From Actinomyces procaprae (GTDB lineage Bacteria; Actinomycetota; Actinomycetes; Actinomycetales; Actinomycetaceae), in assembly GCF_004798665.1 (NCBI RefSeq), contig NZ_CP039292.1, positions 1,674,001 through 1,738,000 of the forward strand: 64,000 nucleotides of DNA. The letters are read 5' to 3'. Below, piece after piece: positions 17,537 through 26,645 of this stretch; the stretch's first letter is position 1; each line of letters starts with the position of its first letter. A model generated the notes under the pieces. That model was given only the letters and a program-made list of their open reading frames with translations. It did no database searches and was not told the origin of the DNA. Made by a program: the position numbers and the translations under genes.

Positions 17537-18351
17537 CTCTCGCCGCCGCGGACCTTGGCCTCAGCCAGATAGGGGTTGGCATGGTGCTCATGCGCCATGG
17601 TCGTGGCCGCGCCGTGGCCGGGCAGCAGGACCGTGGCCGGATCAACCGCACTGGCCAGCAGCCGCAGCGTCGCCCACATCTGGTACTGGTCTCCCCCGGG
17701 CAGATCGGTGCGTCCCACGCTGCCCTTGAAAATGACGTCCCCGTCCAGCGCCACCAGGTAGTCGCGCTCCGGAACATCGCTCGGATCGTCAAGCACCTCC
17801 GCCTCGAAGAGGAGCTGGTTGTCACCCAGGCGCGCATTGAGGAAGAACAGCGTGGATCCCTCCGAGTGTCCGGGTGCGGGCACCGCCTGCAGGGCCACGC
17901 CGGGCACCAGCTCGACGGCACGTCCGAACCCCTCCTGCGGGAAGGGGCGCACATCCACCGGACGCAACCAGGAACTACCCGCAAGGTCTGCGAATGACCT
18001 GCCGTCGACGGTGATCCCGGTTGTGGCCGCGGGGTCGTCGAGCCGATACAGGTCCGGCTGGGGAATGTAGACCGGCACACTCGTGGAATCCGCCATACCC
18101 GCCGCACCCATGTGGATACGGCCCTCCGTGACCGCTGCGTCGATCAGGCGCTGGGCGTCCCACACATGATCGGCGTGGCCGTGGGTAAGCAGAATCGCGC
18201 CGAGAGTGAGATTGTGGGAGCGCAGGAGCGCCATGGCGCCGCGGGGCGCGCCGACACCCGGGTCGACCACCAGGGCGGGGCCGCCCGCCTCCGCAGCCAG
18301 AACGTAGCAGTTGGACCCGAAGACGGCAGCAAGTGTGCGCTCGATGAGCAT
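17527..18351 (-). CDS. MBL-fold metallohydrolase (glyoxalase II-like)
   Basis: A 274-residue cytoplasmic protein with the metallo-beta-lactamase signature THGHADH near residue 57 and downstream metal-binding histidine and aspartate positions (PAPGHSEGS near 163; LPGHGAATTM near 252). These fit a dinuclear zinc hydrolase acting on a thioester, as in glyoxalase II, although actinobacterial members may act on other substrates. It corresponds in position to the glyoxalase II-like gene next to hisS in mycobacteria. Its last codons are duplicated in the 50-bp tandem array immediately downstream. Confidence 0.85.
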   Translation of the reverse strand: MLIERTLAAVFGSNCYVLAAEAGGPALVVDPGVGAPRGAMALLRSHNLTLGAILLTHGHADHVWDAQRLIDAAVTEGRIHMGAAGMADSTSVPVYIPQPDLYRLDDPAATTGITVDGRSFADLAGSSWLRPVDVRPFPQEGFGRAVELVPGVALQAVPAPGHSEGSTLFFLNARLGDNQLLFEAEVLDDPSDVPERDYLVALDGDVIFKGSVGRTDLPGGDQYQMWATLRLLASAVDPATVLLPGHGAATTMAHEHHANPYLAEAKVRGGESGA

Positions 18352-18564
18352 GACGGCATGCTATCGGACCGTTCCCGCGCCCCTCGCTACGCTGCTGGGT
18401 GATTCGCCTGCCGGTACGGCGGTTCCGCCTCACCCTGCCGACGGGTAGGCTCACCCTCAACTGCCGCCCTCCGGCGGCGTGTCGTCGTCCGGCCCGGTGC
18501 CGGACGTGAACGGAACGGGGCGGAATCACCTGCCCCAACCCCGTCAGATCCGTGAAGGAGCGCA

Positions 18565-20097
18565 ATGACTGAGCAGACGCAGCCCCAGGCCGAGCCCACC
18601 ACGCCCGTCGTGGAGCCCCCGGCCGCCACCGGGCAGGCTGCTACCGAGACCATCTCGACGGCGTCGCCCGCCGACGAGCAGTCCGCCACCGAAGCCCCGC
18701 AGGCCGCCGCTGCTGAACCGCTGGCGTCGCCCACCAGCGCCGACGCGCCGGACGGTTCCGGCGAGGGCAAGCCGACCGAGGCCGATGAGACCGACGTGCA
18801 GGCGACCGACTCCCCCGCGCCGGCAGCGCAGGAACCGGAGATCGACCCTGAGGCCGCCATGGACGCGGCCAAGTGGGGCCGGGTCGACGGCGAGGGCCGG
18901 GTGTTCGTGCAGGACGGTGGCTCCGAGCGAGAGGTGGGACAGTTCCCCGGCGTCCCCATCGCCGAGGCCATGGCCTATTACGTGCGCCGATTCCTGGACC
19001 TCAGCTCCAGCATTGACCTGTTCGCCGCCCGCCTGCCGCACCTGTCGGTTAGGGAGATCGACTCCACCATCAAGAACCTTGACGAATCCCTCAAGGAGCC
19101 GGCCGCCGTCGGCGACCTGGAGGCGCTGCGTGCCCGGTTCGCCGCGCTGAAGTCCGTGGCGCTGGAGCGCCGCCAGGCGGTCGCCGCCGAGCGTGCCGCC
19201 GCCAAGGAGCAGGCGCTCAAGGACCGCACCGCGATCGTCGAGCGTGCCGAGGCCGTGGCCGCGCAGGACCCGGCCCGCACCCAGTGGAAGTCCTCTGGTG
19301 CGGAACTGCGCACCCTGCTGGAGCAGTGGAAGGAGGCGCAGCGGCGCGGCCCGCGTCTGGACCGCCCCTCCGAGGACGCCCTGTGGAAGCGTTTCAGCCA
19401 CGCCCGCACCACGTTCGACCGTCACCGGCGCCAGTACTTCAGCGAGCTCGACGCCAAGCAGGCCAAGGTCAAGGCCGCTAAGGAGGCGCTGATCAAGCGC
19501 GCGGAGGAGCTGTCCAAGTCCACGGACTGGGCGGCAACCTCTGCCCGCTACCGGGAGCTGATGGCCGAGTGGAAGAAGGCCGGGCGCGCCTCCCGTAAGG
19601 AGGACGACGCCCTTTGGGAGCGGTTCCACGCCGCCCAGCAGGTCTTCTACGACGCCCGCCGGGCCAAGGATGAGGCCACCGATGCCGAATACGCCGGCAA
19701 CCTGAAGGTCAAGGAGGAGCTCGCCGCCAAGGCCGAGGCGCTGCTGCCGATCAAGGACCCCAAGGCGGCCCGCAAGGCGCTGCGCCCCATCCAGGAGGCT
19801 TGGGACGAGGCCGGTCGGGTTCCTCGCAACGCGGTACGGCGGCTGGAGGCACGCATGCGCGCCGTCGAGGATGCGCTGCGCCGCGCCGAGCAGGCCGAGT
19901 GGCGCCGCACCGACCCGGAGACCCAGGCCCGCGCCCAGGGCCTGGCCAGCCAGCTGGAGGACTCCATCGCCGAGCTGGAAGCTGACCTGGCCGCCGCCAA
20001 GGACTCCGGCGACGCCAAGGCGCAGGCGCAGGCAGAGGCTGCGCTCACCGCACGCAGGGCCTGGCTGGACCAGGTGCGCCGCACCACGCGCGCCTGA
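18565..20097 (+). CDS. DUF349 domain-containing protein
   Basis: A 510-residue soluble protein. The first 95 residues are a disordered Ala/Glu/Thr/Pro-rich head. The rest consists of tandem helical repeats of the DUF349 type, each with a conserved tryptophan and a charged helix pair (for example LLEQWKEAQRRGPRLDR, RELMAEWKKAGRASR and LRPIQEAWDEAGRVPR), ending in a coiled-coil-like helix. Start ATG has GAAGGAG upstream. DUF349 proteins are conserved in actinobacteria; a ribosome- or RNA-related role has been suggested, but I cannot assign one. It is a single-gene unit ending in a strong hairpin. Confidence 0.9.
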   Translation: MTEQTQPQAEPTTPVVEPPAATGQAATETISTASPADEQSATEAPQAAAAEPLASPTSADAPDGSGEGKPTEADETDVQATDSPAPAAQEPEIDPEAAMDAAKWGRVDGEGRVFVQDGGSEREVGQFPGVPIAEAMAYYVRRFLDLSSSIDLFAARLPHLSVREIDSTIKNLDESLKEPAAVGDLEALRARFAALKSVALERRQAVAAERAAAKEQALKDRTAIVERAEAVAAQDPARTQWKSSGAELRTLLEQWKEAQRRGPRLDRPSEDALWKRFSHARTTFDRHRRQYFSELDAKQAKVKAAKEALIKRAEELSKSTDWAATSARYRELMAEWKKAGRASRKEDDALWERFHAAQQVFYDARRAKDEATDAEYAGNLKVKEELAAKAEALLPIKDPKAARKALRPIQEAWDEAGRVPRNAVRRLEARMRAVEDALRRAEQAEWRRTDPETQARAQGLASQLEDSIAELEADLAAAKDSGDAKAQAQAEAALTARRAWLDQVRRTTRA

Positions 20098-20124
20098 TCC
20101 GCACGGAACCTTCGGCCACGACGT

Positions 20125-20162
20125 CGGCGGGCCCCACCCTCACGCAAGGGTGGGGCCCGCCG
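20125..20162. terminator. Bidirectional hairpin terminator
   Basis: A perfect 16-bp inverted repeat (CGGCGGGCCCCACCCT and its complement) with a 6-nt loop. It sits 28 bp after the DUF349 stop codon and 45 bp from the end of the convergent methyltransferase gene, so it can serve both. Confidence 0.85.
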
Positions 20163-20206
20163 TCGCGCTGTGGGCCGCGCATCGCAGGACTGCGGCTCGG
20201 TGCCGG

Positions 20207-21070
20207 CTACTGGGCAGCCGGGGCCAGGTTGCGCCAGGCGCGGCGGTGCAGCAGCACGCCGGCGGCGACGGATACGTTCAGCGACTCCACCGCCGGGTTC
20301 ATCGGAATGCTCACAGTCGCCTGCGCCAGTGCCCGCGCCTGCGGCGTCAGCCCGGTGGTCTCGGCCCCCAGGATCAGGGCCAGTCGTCCCTCCCAGGCCG
20401 ACAGCCGGTCCAGGGAGCCCGTCGCCCCGGCGTCGAGCGCGGCCAGGTGCCCGCCGGCGCGGGTGAAGTCCACCGCCAGGGAACGGGCCTCGTCCCAATC
20501 CATCAGCGCCACCGGCAGGGAGAAGACATAGCCGCGGCTGGCACGGATCAGTCGGCGGTCCGCAATGGAGGCCAGCCCGGAGTCCACCAACACGATCCCG
20601 GCGGCCCCGAAGGCGTAGGCGCTGCGGGCGATCGCGCCGATGTTCCCGACGATCCGCACCCCGTCGAGGATCAGCAGGTCGCCGGAGGCCTGCAGTAAGT
20701 CCTCGGGCTGCACCGGTGCGGGTACGCGGGCCACGCCGAATATCTCTGGGCGCTTGTCGGAGCGGAACAGGTCCGTGGCCAGGGCGGCGGCAATGACGGT
20801 GACGGGGACGCGTCGGCGCGAGCACTCGTCCAGTAGCTCACGGGGCGGGCGGGAAGAGTCGAGCACGTACACGTCGGAGAAGCGCAGCCCGGCCCGCAGG
20901 GCGTTCAGCAGGGGCTCCGAGTCCTCAACGAGTAGGGATTTGCTGGGGCTAGAGGCCGCCTTGGCCAGGTCGGCGATCCGCTGCGCGGCCGGTGCGGCCC
21001 TGTCGGACAGCACCTCTCCCCCGAAGGCATCCCCGTGTCCGCACTCGGCCGCCTTCCCGGTCATCTTCAC
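20207..21070 (-). CDS. TrmH/SpoU-family RNA 2'-O-methyltransferase
   Basis: A 287-residue protein with the SPOUT fold. The C-terminal half carries SPOUT motifs: a motif-1-like segment NIGAIARSAYAFGAAGIVL, motif 2 LILGAETTGLTPQA and motif 3 VSIPMNPAVESLNVSVAAGV, which form the S-adenosylmethionine-binding knot. The N-terminal part (EDSEPLLNALRAGLRFSDVY) resembles the L30e-like RNA substrate-binding domain. It probably methylates a ribose in rRNA or tRNA; the exact position is not predictable. It is similar in layout to the thiostrepton-resistance and TlyA-neighbour type methyltransferases of actinobacteria. Confidence 0.9.
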   Translation of the reverse strand: MKMTGKAAECGHGDAFGGEVLSDRAAPAAQRIADLAKAASSPSKSLLVEDSEPLLNALRAGLRFSDVYVLDSSRPPRELLDECSRRRVPVTVIAAALATDLFRSDKRPEIFGVARVPAPVQPEDLLQASGDLLILDGVRIVGNIGAIARSAYAFGAAGIVLVDSGLASIADRRLIRASRGYVFSLPVALMDWDEARSLAVDFTRAGGHLAALDAGATGSLDRLSAWEGRLALILGAETTGLTPQARALAQATVSIPMNPAVESLNVSVAAGVLLHRRAWRNLAPAAQ

Positions 21071-21157
21071 GTCCTCTCCTTGGAGCCAACTCGGTGCGCG
21101 GCGAGTCTAGTCGGTCGGTCCTTCATGTACTTGATTACGTAGGGGACGCCACGGGAC

Positions 21158-22222
21158 TCATGGTTCGTCGGTGGGTTGGACGATTATCGTCTGGATCTCT
21201 GCCACCGGGATGGTGGTGGTTGTGGAGGTGGTGTGGGTGTCCATGGTTCCGGTGGCGCCGTCGGTGGCGGTGAACTCGATCGCGTAGCTCACCTTCACAT
21301 CCACCGGGGTCACACTGTCCCTGAAGTGCGCGCTGGACCGGTTGAAGATGATCTTGCAGTTGGTGCCCTTGGCATCATTCTCCTCAGTCCAGGGGATGCC
21401 GAAGCCGGTGCACTTGACGGTGCCGTCCTTGGGCTGGAGCGTCAACCACTTCGCGGTGGCGGTGACTGTGGCAGTGGTGGCCCCCGCCGTGGCCGTCACG
21501 GTCACTTCCTTCGGGGTGTCGCCGGTGGCCCACACCCAGGTATCCATACCCACAATCGTCGCCCCCACATCCCCAACCATCGGGTTGTAGCCGATCGTGG
21601 CGGTAGGGATCGTCACCGCATCCCACGCCGCCTGAGCCAGCGTGGCGCCGTCGATCACCGGCTCCGGAGCCGCCTGGCCCGCAGGCACATACACGGGGGC
21701 GTTGTCGGCGTAGTAGTCCGCCATGACCTCCCCGAAATCGCGTTCGTCACCGTCAGCCATGTACCGCGGGTCGCACCACGGGACGTACCAGCGCCCCTCC
21801 GTGTCATCCGCATACGACTCATAATCCGGGAACCGGGCCTTGTACTCATCCAAGGTCTGCTGGGAGTGCGTGGTACTTAGGTAACTGGCGGCTTTCCCCG
21901 AGTCGATCCACTCCGCCCGCTGCGCCCCGGTGACACTACGCAGATACCAGCACACCGGATGCACGGCCGCGGTCACCGACTGTGACGACACCGCACCACC
22001 AGAGCTGCCGCCCGTGCCGTCCGTCGCGGCCGAGGTGAACTGCGCAGACACCGCGATCTGCACCGAACCATCCCCACCCTGTGACACCGAACCAGAAGAC
22101 GAACCACCTACGATGTTATCGTCCTGCCATGCTGCCCAGGCCGCGGTTGGGGTTACGAGTGGAGTTACCAGCAAAAGTGCCGCGGTCGCCACTGCTATTA
22201 GTTGTCGAGTCATCCGCGCCAT
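21158..22222 (-). CDS. Exported protein of unknown function
   Basis: A 354-residue secreted protein with a signal peptide (residues 1-31, hydrophobic LLLVTPLVTPTAAWA). The mature part is rich in Thr, Ser, Asp and Ala, has four cysteines, and shows beta-sheet character toward the C-terminus (VDVKVSYAIEFTATDG, then a run of threonines). No anchor or known domain is recognised. The gene begins 3 bp after the stop codon of the lipoprotein gene, so the two form an operon. It belongs to the less GC-rich accessory block of exported proteins. Confidence 0.7.
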   Translation of the reverse strand: MARMTRQLIAVATAALLLVTPLVTPTAAWAAWQDDNIVGGSSSGSVSQGGDGSVQIAVSAQFTSAATDGTGGSSGGAVSSQSVTAAVHPVCWYLRSVTGAQRAEWIDSGKAASYLSTTHSQQTLDEYKARFPDYESYADDTEGRWYVPWCDPRYMADGDERDFGEVMADYYADNAPVYVPAGQAAPEPVIDGATLAQAAWDAVTIPTATIGYNPMVGDVGATIVGMDTWVWATGDTPKEVTVTATAGATTATVTATAKWLTLQPKDGTVKCTGFGIPWTEENDAKGTNCKIIFNRSSAHFRDSVTPVDVKVSYAIEFTATDGATGTMDTHTTSTTTTIPVAEIQTIIVQPTDEP

Positions 22223-22225
22223 GGC

Positions 22226-22933
22226 TCACACCGTGCACTCGTTGGTCGAAAGGGACTCCTCAGAGGCTTCCTTCCAGGTGCCGCCCTCATAGACCATGGT
22301 GACCCTGATCTCGCGGCGCACCTGCAGAGTCTCGGGGTTGCTGACGTCATTGCCGTCAGCGTCGTACTTAACTAGGTCTGTCTGGTCGGCGCAGACCTCG
22401 ACCATCGCTCTTGGCGGCACAGCATCCGGCGCCGTCAAGTGCACCGAGGTCACCGCGACCCTCACCGTACCGTCGGTTCGGCCGGCAGCATTCTTTTCAA
22501 AGTAGTCCGTAAAGGCCTGGTACTCGTCTGCGGTCATGAGGGGCTGGGCGTCCTCGATGCCGGTGCGGGTGAACCAGACGTTCCAGGTGACCTGGTCGTA
22601 GTGGACGAAGTCCTTCAGCACCTCGGTCTGCAGCTCGTCCAGATCCTCGGGGATAGAGGTAACCACGTACCGGTCGGTGGACAGCGACTCCACGGTCACC
22701 ACACCAGCCGCTTCCGCCGAGGCCGAAGCAGATGCGGACGCCTCAGCCGCGGCGGCCGACTCCGCGGCCTTGGCCGAGGCCATCGCCTCCGGATCAAAAG
22801 TGCCGATACCCAGGGGGTTGTCGTCGGAGCCAGAGGAGCACGCCACCAGCGGCGCACACGCCAGCAGCAGCACGAGCAGGCCCGTCAACGGACGACGCAG
22901 ACGATCCAAGAATGTGCCGACTAGATATCTCAT
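22226..22933 (-). CDS. Lipoprotein (DUF6318-like, tentative)
   Basis: About 235 residues. A lipobox LVAC places the acylated cysteine at residue 32, so the protein is a lipid-anchored surface protein. An Ala/Ser/Glu low-complexity linker of about 35 residues follows, then a folded domain (TEVLKDFVHYDQVTWNVWF) reminiscent of DUF6318-type actinobacterial lipoproteins; the family name is from memory and unverified. ATG 22933 is preferred over 22939 because GGAG lies at better spacing. It is directly upstream of the exported protein gene (3-bp gap). Confidence 0.75.
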   Translation of the reverse strand: MRYLVGTFLDRLRRPLTGLLVLLLACAPLVACSSGSDDNPLGIGTFDPEAMASAKAAESAAAAEASASASASAEAAGVVTVESLSTDRYVVTSIPEDLDELQTEVLKDFVHYDQVTWNVWFTRTGIEDAQPLMTADEYQAFTDYFEKNAAGRTDGTVRVAVTSVHLTAPDAVPPRAMVEVCADQTDLVKYDADGNDVSNPETLQVRREIRVTMVYEGGTWKEASEESLSTNECTV

Positions 22934-22998
22934 ATGCATGATCTCCTAAACAGTAGACAGGACAGTGGAAGTCAGCGCGACCACGACACCCGGCCGCC

Positions 22999-23622
22999 TC
23001 AAGGCGTCCAGTGCGGATCCGGCGTCGGCGAAGGCGTAGACACGAACCCGATCTCATCCAGAAGCTGCGCACCACGCCTTATCGCAATCCCCTCAAGAAA
23101 CGAGACCTGAGCCGCCGCGCCAACCTCATCACTCACCGATCTGGCCGAGAAGATCACCGCCGACTTACCCTCGAACCAGGCGGCATAGGCATCCCGACGC
23201 CCAACCCACGACACCACAGTCGCATCACCAACAGCCCGAACACGCGCCCCAGGCCTAGCAGACACCGTATCCAACACCGACACGCCTATCGCCTTATAGT
23301 TAACAAGGATATCGTCAGCATCCGGTGCGGCTTCAATTTCGATCCGCTGCTTATCGCCGCCACTGACCCGGCAAGTCCAATACTCGCCGCTTGTGCTGTA
23401 GTCGCCCTCAAACACTTTAGAAACTTCGCTTACGATCGGCGCAATATCCTCGTCGTTCAACACCAAGCAATATGGTTCGTCAGGACGAGGAGGAGGGAGC
23501 TGCTGATACCCCCACCATGCCAGACGACCCGCAAACACCAGCACCACAATCGTCAACGACACCACAAACGGCGCCCCCAAACGATTAACCAAGCCCCACC
23601 GGCGATTAGAATCCGCAGACAA
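22999..23622 (-). CDS. Single-pass membrane protein, unknown function
   Basis: About 207 residues. A short basic cytoplasmic N-terminus is followed by one membrane helix (VVSLTIVVLVFAGRLAWWGY), then an extracytoplasmic alpha/beta domain with two cysteines (YCLVLND and WTCRVSG) that could form a disulfide, similar in outline to DUF3558-type domains (weak). I prefer the TTG at 23622 because GAGGTGG precedes it; a TTG at 23640 overlaps the stop of the upstream gene. It lies between the frameshifted large protein gene and the lipoprotein gene on the same strand. Confidence 0.65.
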   Translation of the reverse strand: MSADSNRRWGLVNRLGAPFVVSLTIVVLVFAGRLAWWGYQQLPPPRPDEPYCLVLNDEDIAPIVSEVSKVFEGDYSTSGEYWTCRVSGGDKQRIEIEAAPDADDILVNYKAIGVSVLDTVSARPGARVRAVGDATVVSWVGRRDAYAAWFEGKSAVIFSARSVSDEVGAAAQVSFLEGIAIRRGAQLLDEIGFVSTPSPTPDPHWTP

Positions 23623-23636
23623 GACAGCAATCCACC

Positions 23637-25796
23637 TCAATCATCATCGTTTCCAAAACCAGCGCGAACACCATCGCTGAACTGGATCTCCAGGTCTGCC
23701 GCAGGCACATCGGGGCTCTCCATCCAGTGGTTGAACTGCTTCCTGTAAGTGGAATCGGACAACAACATTGTTAGGTCGATCTGATGGTCCTCGTCCATCC
23801 AGTCGTAGAGATCGCCGAGATCCTTCTGGTTATAGTCGATGTAGGCGGCATCAGGCAGCCGCCCCGCGTTCGATATCTGCGCCATTGCCGCCTGGAATGC
23901 CTCCTGCTGTGCAGCATCAGACAGGTCCTCGGCATCCTCTACCTGTGTCAGGTCGAACTGGCTTATCTGCTCGGTCAAGCCCGGGGTTTGCAGCGGTAAC
24001 CACAACCGACGCGGCCTGGGCAGCCGGATGCGGCACAACCGACAATCCTGCACCAAAGGCACCAAGCACCGTAGAAGCAGTAAGCTCATTGGCACGCGCT
24101 TCATCATAACCGTGGGCGGCTAGCGCGTTGACAGCGGAGCGCTCAATGAACCCTAGAAGCGCGCCATCATTCCTGCTAGCAGTCTTGAACGCCTCATCCA
24201 TCCCCGATCCATCACCCAAGGTGGCATCAGGATACTCGTCGAGGATGGCCTGGTTACGCGCTGTCGAGTATCTCCCGACCGCGTTGGACAAGATCAACAA
24301 CGAGCTCTCTTCCATACCGACCACGCGAGCCAGCGCGCGGATGTCGCGGACTCGTGATTCCCGGGCAGCACCGCAGGACGCGTCACATCCCCTACAAACA
24401 CCGCCCCCGAGGAGTCCGCATCGCCGCCAATGACGTCCTCGATGTCGGCCATAGAGTTTCCCAGTATGATGGCGACATTGTTCCGGCCCGTCTGGGAGAA
24501 GGCCTCTTCATCAATGCTACTGAGGTAAGACATGGCCTTCCCGGTCGCCCATGCGGCACGCTCGTCAGTGTCACCGTCGGAGGCACACGTCGCCGATGCG
24601 CCGGCCATTGCGGTCGTCAGCGCGTCATCACCCTGGTCGGGATCCCAGGTGCGATTGGTGAGCAGCTTCCAACGGTCCACGGAAGCCTGACCCGGAACCC
24701 AGTTACCGGCATCGCCGACCGAGCCATCTTCCTCCGGCGCCAGATACTCCAGCGCCGCCTCGGTGTTGGTCCCCATCGCCGTCAGCACGCCTTGCAGCGG
24801 GTCGAGGCTGTTACGGGTGAACACCGGACCATACTCGTCCACCTTATTGGCGGGCATCGGGAACGTCGGACGTGTCCCGTCATACGGCAACTCCTCCATC
24901 CGATCCGCCAAATCAACCAGGAAACCCGCGTCGAAATACAGACCTTCCACCGACAACAACGCATTCATCGCAGCGGTCCGCCCCTTGTGCCCATCCTCGG
25001 TCACCGCCGTCTCCAACGCTTCCGCAAGTCGAGGACCCGTGACATCATGGTGGGAAGCCGCCGCCAGGACATGCCCCATCGTATTCACAACCGAGTCGGT
25101 CGCCGCCTCATCCTCGGCCTTCGGATGAGCATACTGAGAGGTGCCGCTACTCGCAGTAGAGTAAGTGTTATCCGCCTGCACCTGCTGGACCATGTCCAGG
25201 AAAGTATCTACTCCCACGGTATTTACGAAGGCAGCACCGTAGATGTCAATATCCTGCTTCTTCGCCATGGCCTCGGCGATTTCCTCGACGGTGCGGCCGT
25301 CTTCCGCGGTCCCGTCCTTACTGGCCAGTGCCTGCTTCAGTGACGTGGCATCAGCCTTAGCGTCTGCAACCGACTGGCTGTTGTAGGCGGTGACATTCTC
25401 CGGGGTGTCCTCTACCCCATCAGGCAAGTAGTAGCATACAACACCCTCCTCGGCGGAGAAGGTGATGCCGGAGTCGTTCATGGCGATCGCCTCATCCAGA
25501 CGGGTCTGCAGATCATCGATGGTTTGCTGGAGACCGGCCAGCAACCCCGACATACTCACTGACGTGCCACCCAGGGTAGCCAGGCCAAGGGTCATGGGGG
25601 TGGCCGTGTACGCCGCCGCGTAAGGAACGCTGCCAGAGAGCATGTCCTCGACACCCGCCACCGGCTCCTCGTCCCAGCTATTACTGAGGTTGTACAACCC
25701 AGAACGCTCAACCTCGGCATCATCCACCCAGGACTGCAGAGCATCAATGAAACCCTGCACCCCCTCAGCGTCCATACTCACATACGCCACGCTCAC
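23637..25796 (-). pseudogene. Large helical protein broken by two compensating frameshifts (DUF6571-like, tentative)
   Basis: Three consecutive frames together encode a protein of about 720 residues. Frame one (from GTG 25796 or 25790) carries residues 1-480, ending near CCCGGG at 24360-24365. A second frame continues with RESRVRDIRALARVVGMEES. The original frame resumes at CCCGGGG, 23980-23986 (joining TAANPG to LTEQISQFDL). The first site has lost one base and the second gained one, so the outer parts share a frame. The product is acidic and mostly helical, without a signal peptide. N- and C-terminal features remind me of actinobacterial DUF6571 proteins (unverified). It may be a true pseudogene or contain sequencing errors. 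Confidence 0.65.
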
Positions 25797-25874
25797 TCAC
25801 CCCTCATGCATCTGACGCGAACCGCACCCGCAGCACCGCGGTGCGAGCAAACCTTACCGACACGACCCAACAGG

Positions 25875-26336
25875 TCACCTCCACTTTGATTTGGCCTCAT
25901 CACTACCCTTCGGAACCCGATCCTCCTCACCCCACCAGGCGTTATTGGCCTTGGCATAGATGTCATCCACAACATCACGCACCGCGGTAACGGTCGAATC
26001 GATATCAGTACCGAAGTCATCTGCCAGAGGCGAGGACCACACCTCCGACAACCCACCGCTGAACGCACTCAAACCACCCGCAGGCGACACCGAGCAAGAT
26101 GACGACGACACTCCGCCATCCGCACGCATCGCCCCGGCCAACGGCGACGTAGACGGGTTCACAGCCAGCACACTCTGCGCCGACTCCGCTCGGGCCCGGA
26201 GCTTCTCGATCGCCTGCTTCTTCAAGTTATCCACCATGCCCGAGCCGTCGGGCACGTTGACATCCCATGACGAATAATCACTCAACGACCCAAAACCCGA
26301 GAACGAATCATCATCAAAGTCAACCGGCAAAGACAC
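25875..26336 (-). CDS. Small acidic helical protein, unknown function
   Basis: 153 residues from GTG 26336, with GGAAGGGA upstream; a longer in-frame extension to 26942 has no coding character. The protein is acidic and Ser-rich with a helix around KKQAIEKLRARAESAQSV and another near TAVRDVVDDIYAKANNAWWG. It has one cysteine and no signal peptide. The size, helix content and the WWG near the C-terminus recall small partner proteins of type VII secretion substrates, but the canonical central WXG turn is not present, so this is only a suggestion. It is the first gene of the accessory block, 78 bp upstream of the large helical protein. Confidence 0.6.
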   Translation of the reverse strand: MSLPVDFDDDSFSGFGSLSDYSSWDVNVPDGSGMVDNLKKQAIEKLRARAESAQSVLAVNPSTSPLAGAMRADGGVSSSSCSVSPAGGLSAFSGGLSEVWSSPLADDFGTDIDSTVTAVRDVVDDIYAKANNAWWGEEDRVPKGSDEAKSKWR

Positions 26337-26645
26337 AACCAAGCAGTCCCTTCCCACGGGCCAGGGCCCGGATAGTACGGCAAATCCGCCCCGGGCCCCG
26401 CCTACCAACGGGAAGGCAACGCGCAGGGATACGTTCAACACCGTAACGTTACCACACCTAGATAGATGGGCGCCGAGGTTCGTAGAACGCTGCGGTCCGC
26501 ATCGGCGGAGGCAGTGCTTGCGCACCGGCACCACTGCCAGGAGCCTGCCCCCGTGAAACACCTGCGAGTCCAGCGCCGGAAGAGTTTTCCACAGGCCCGG
26601 TTCAGGTACTGGCACCCACGCAAGGAGGCCCGCGAGGATGACTTC

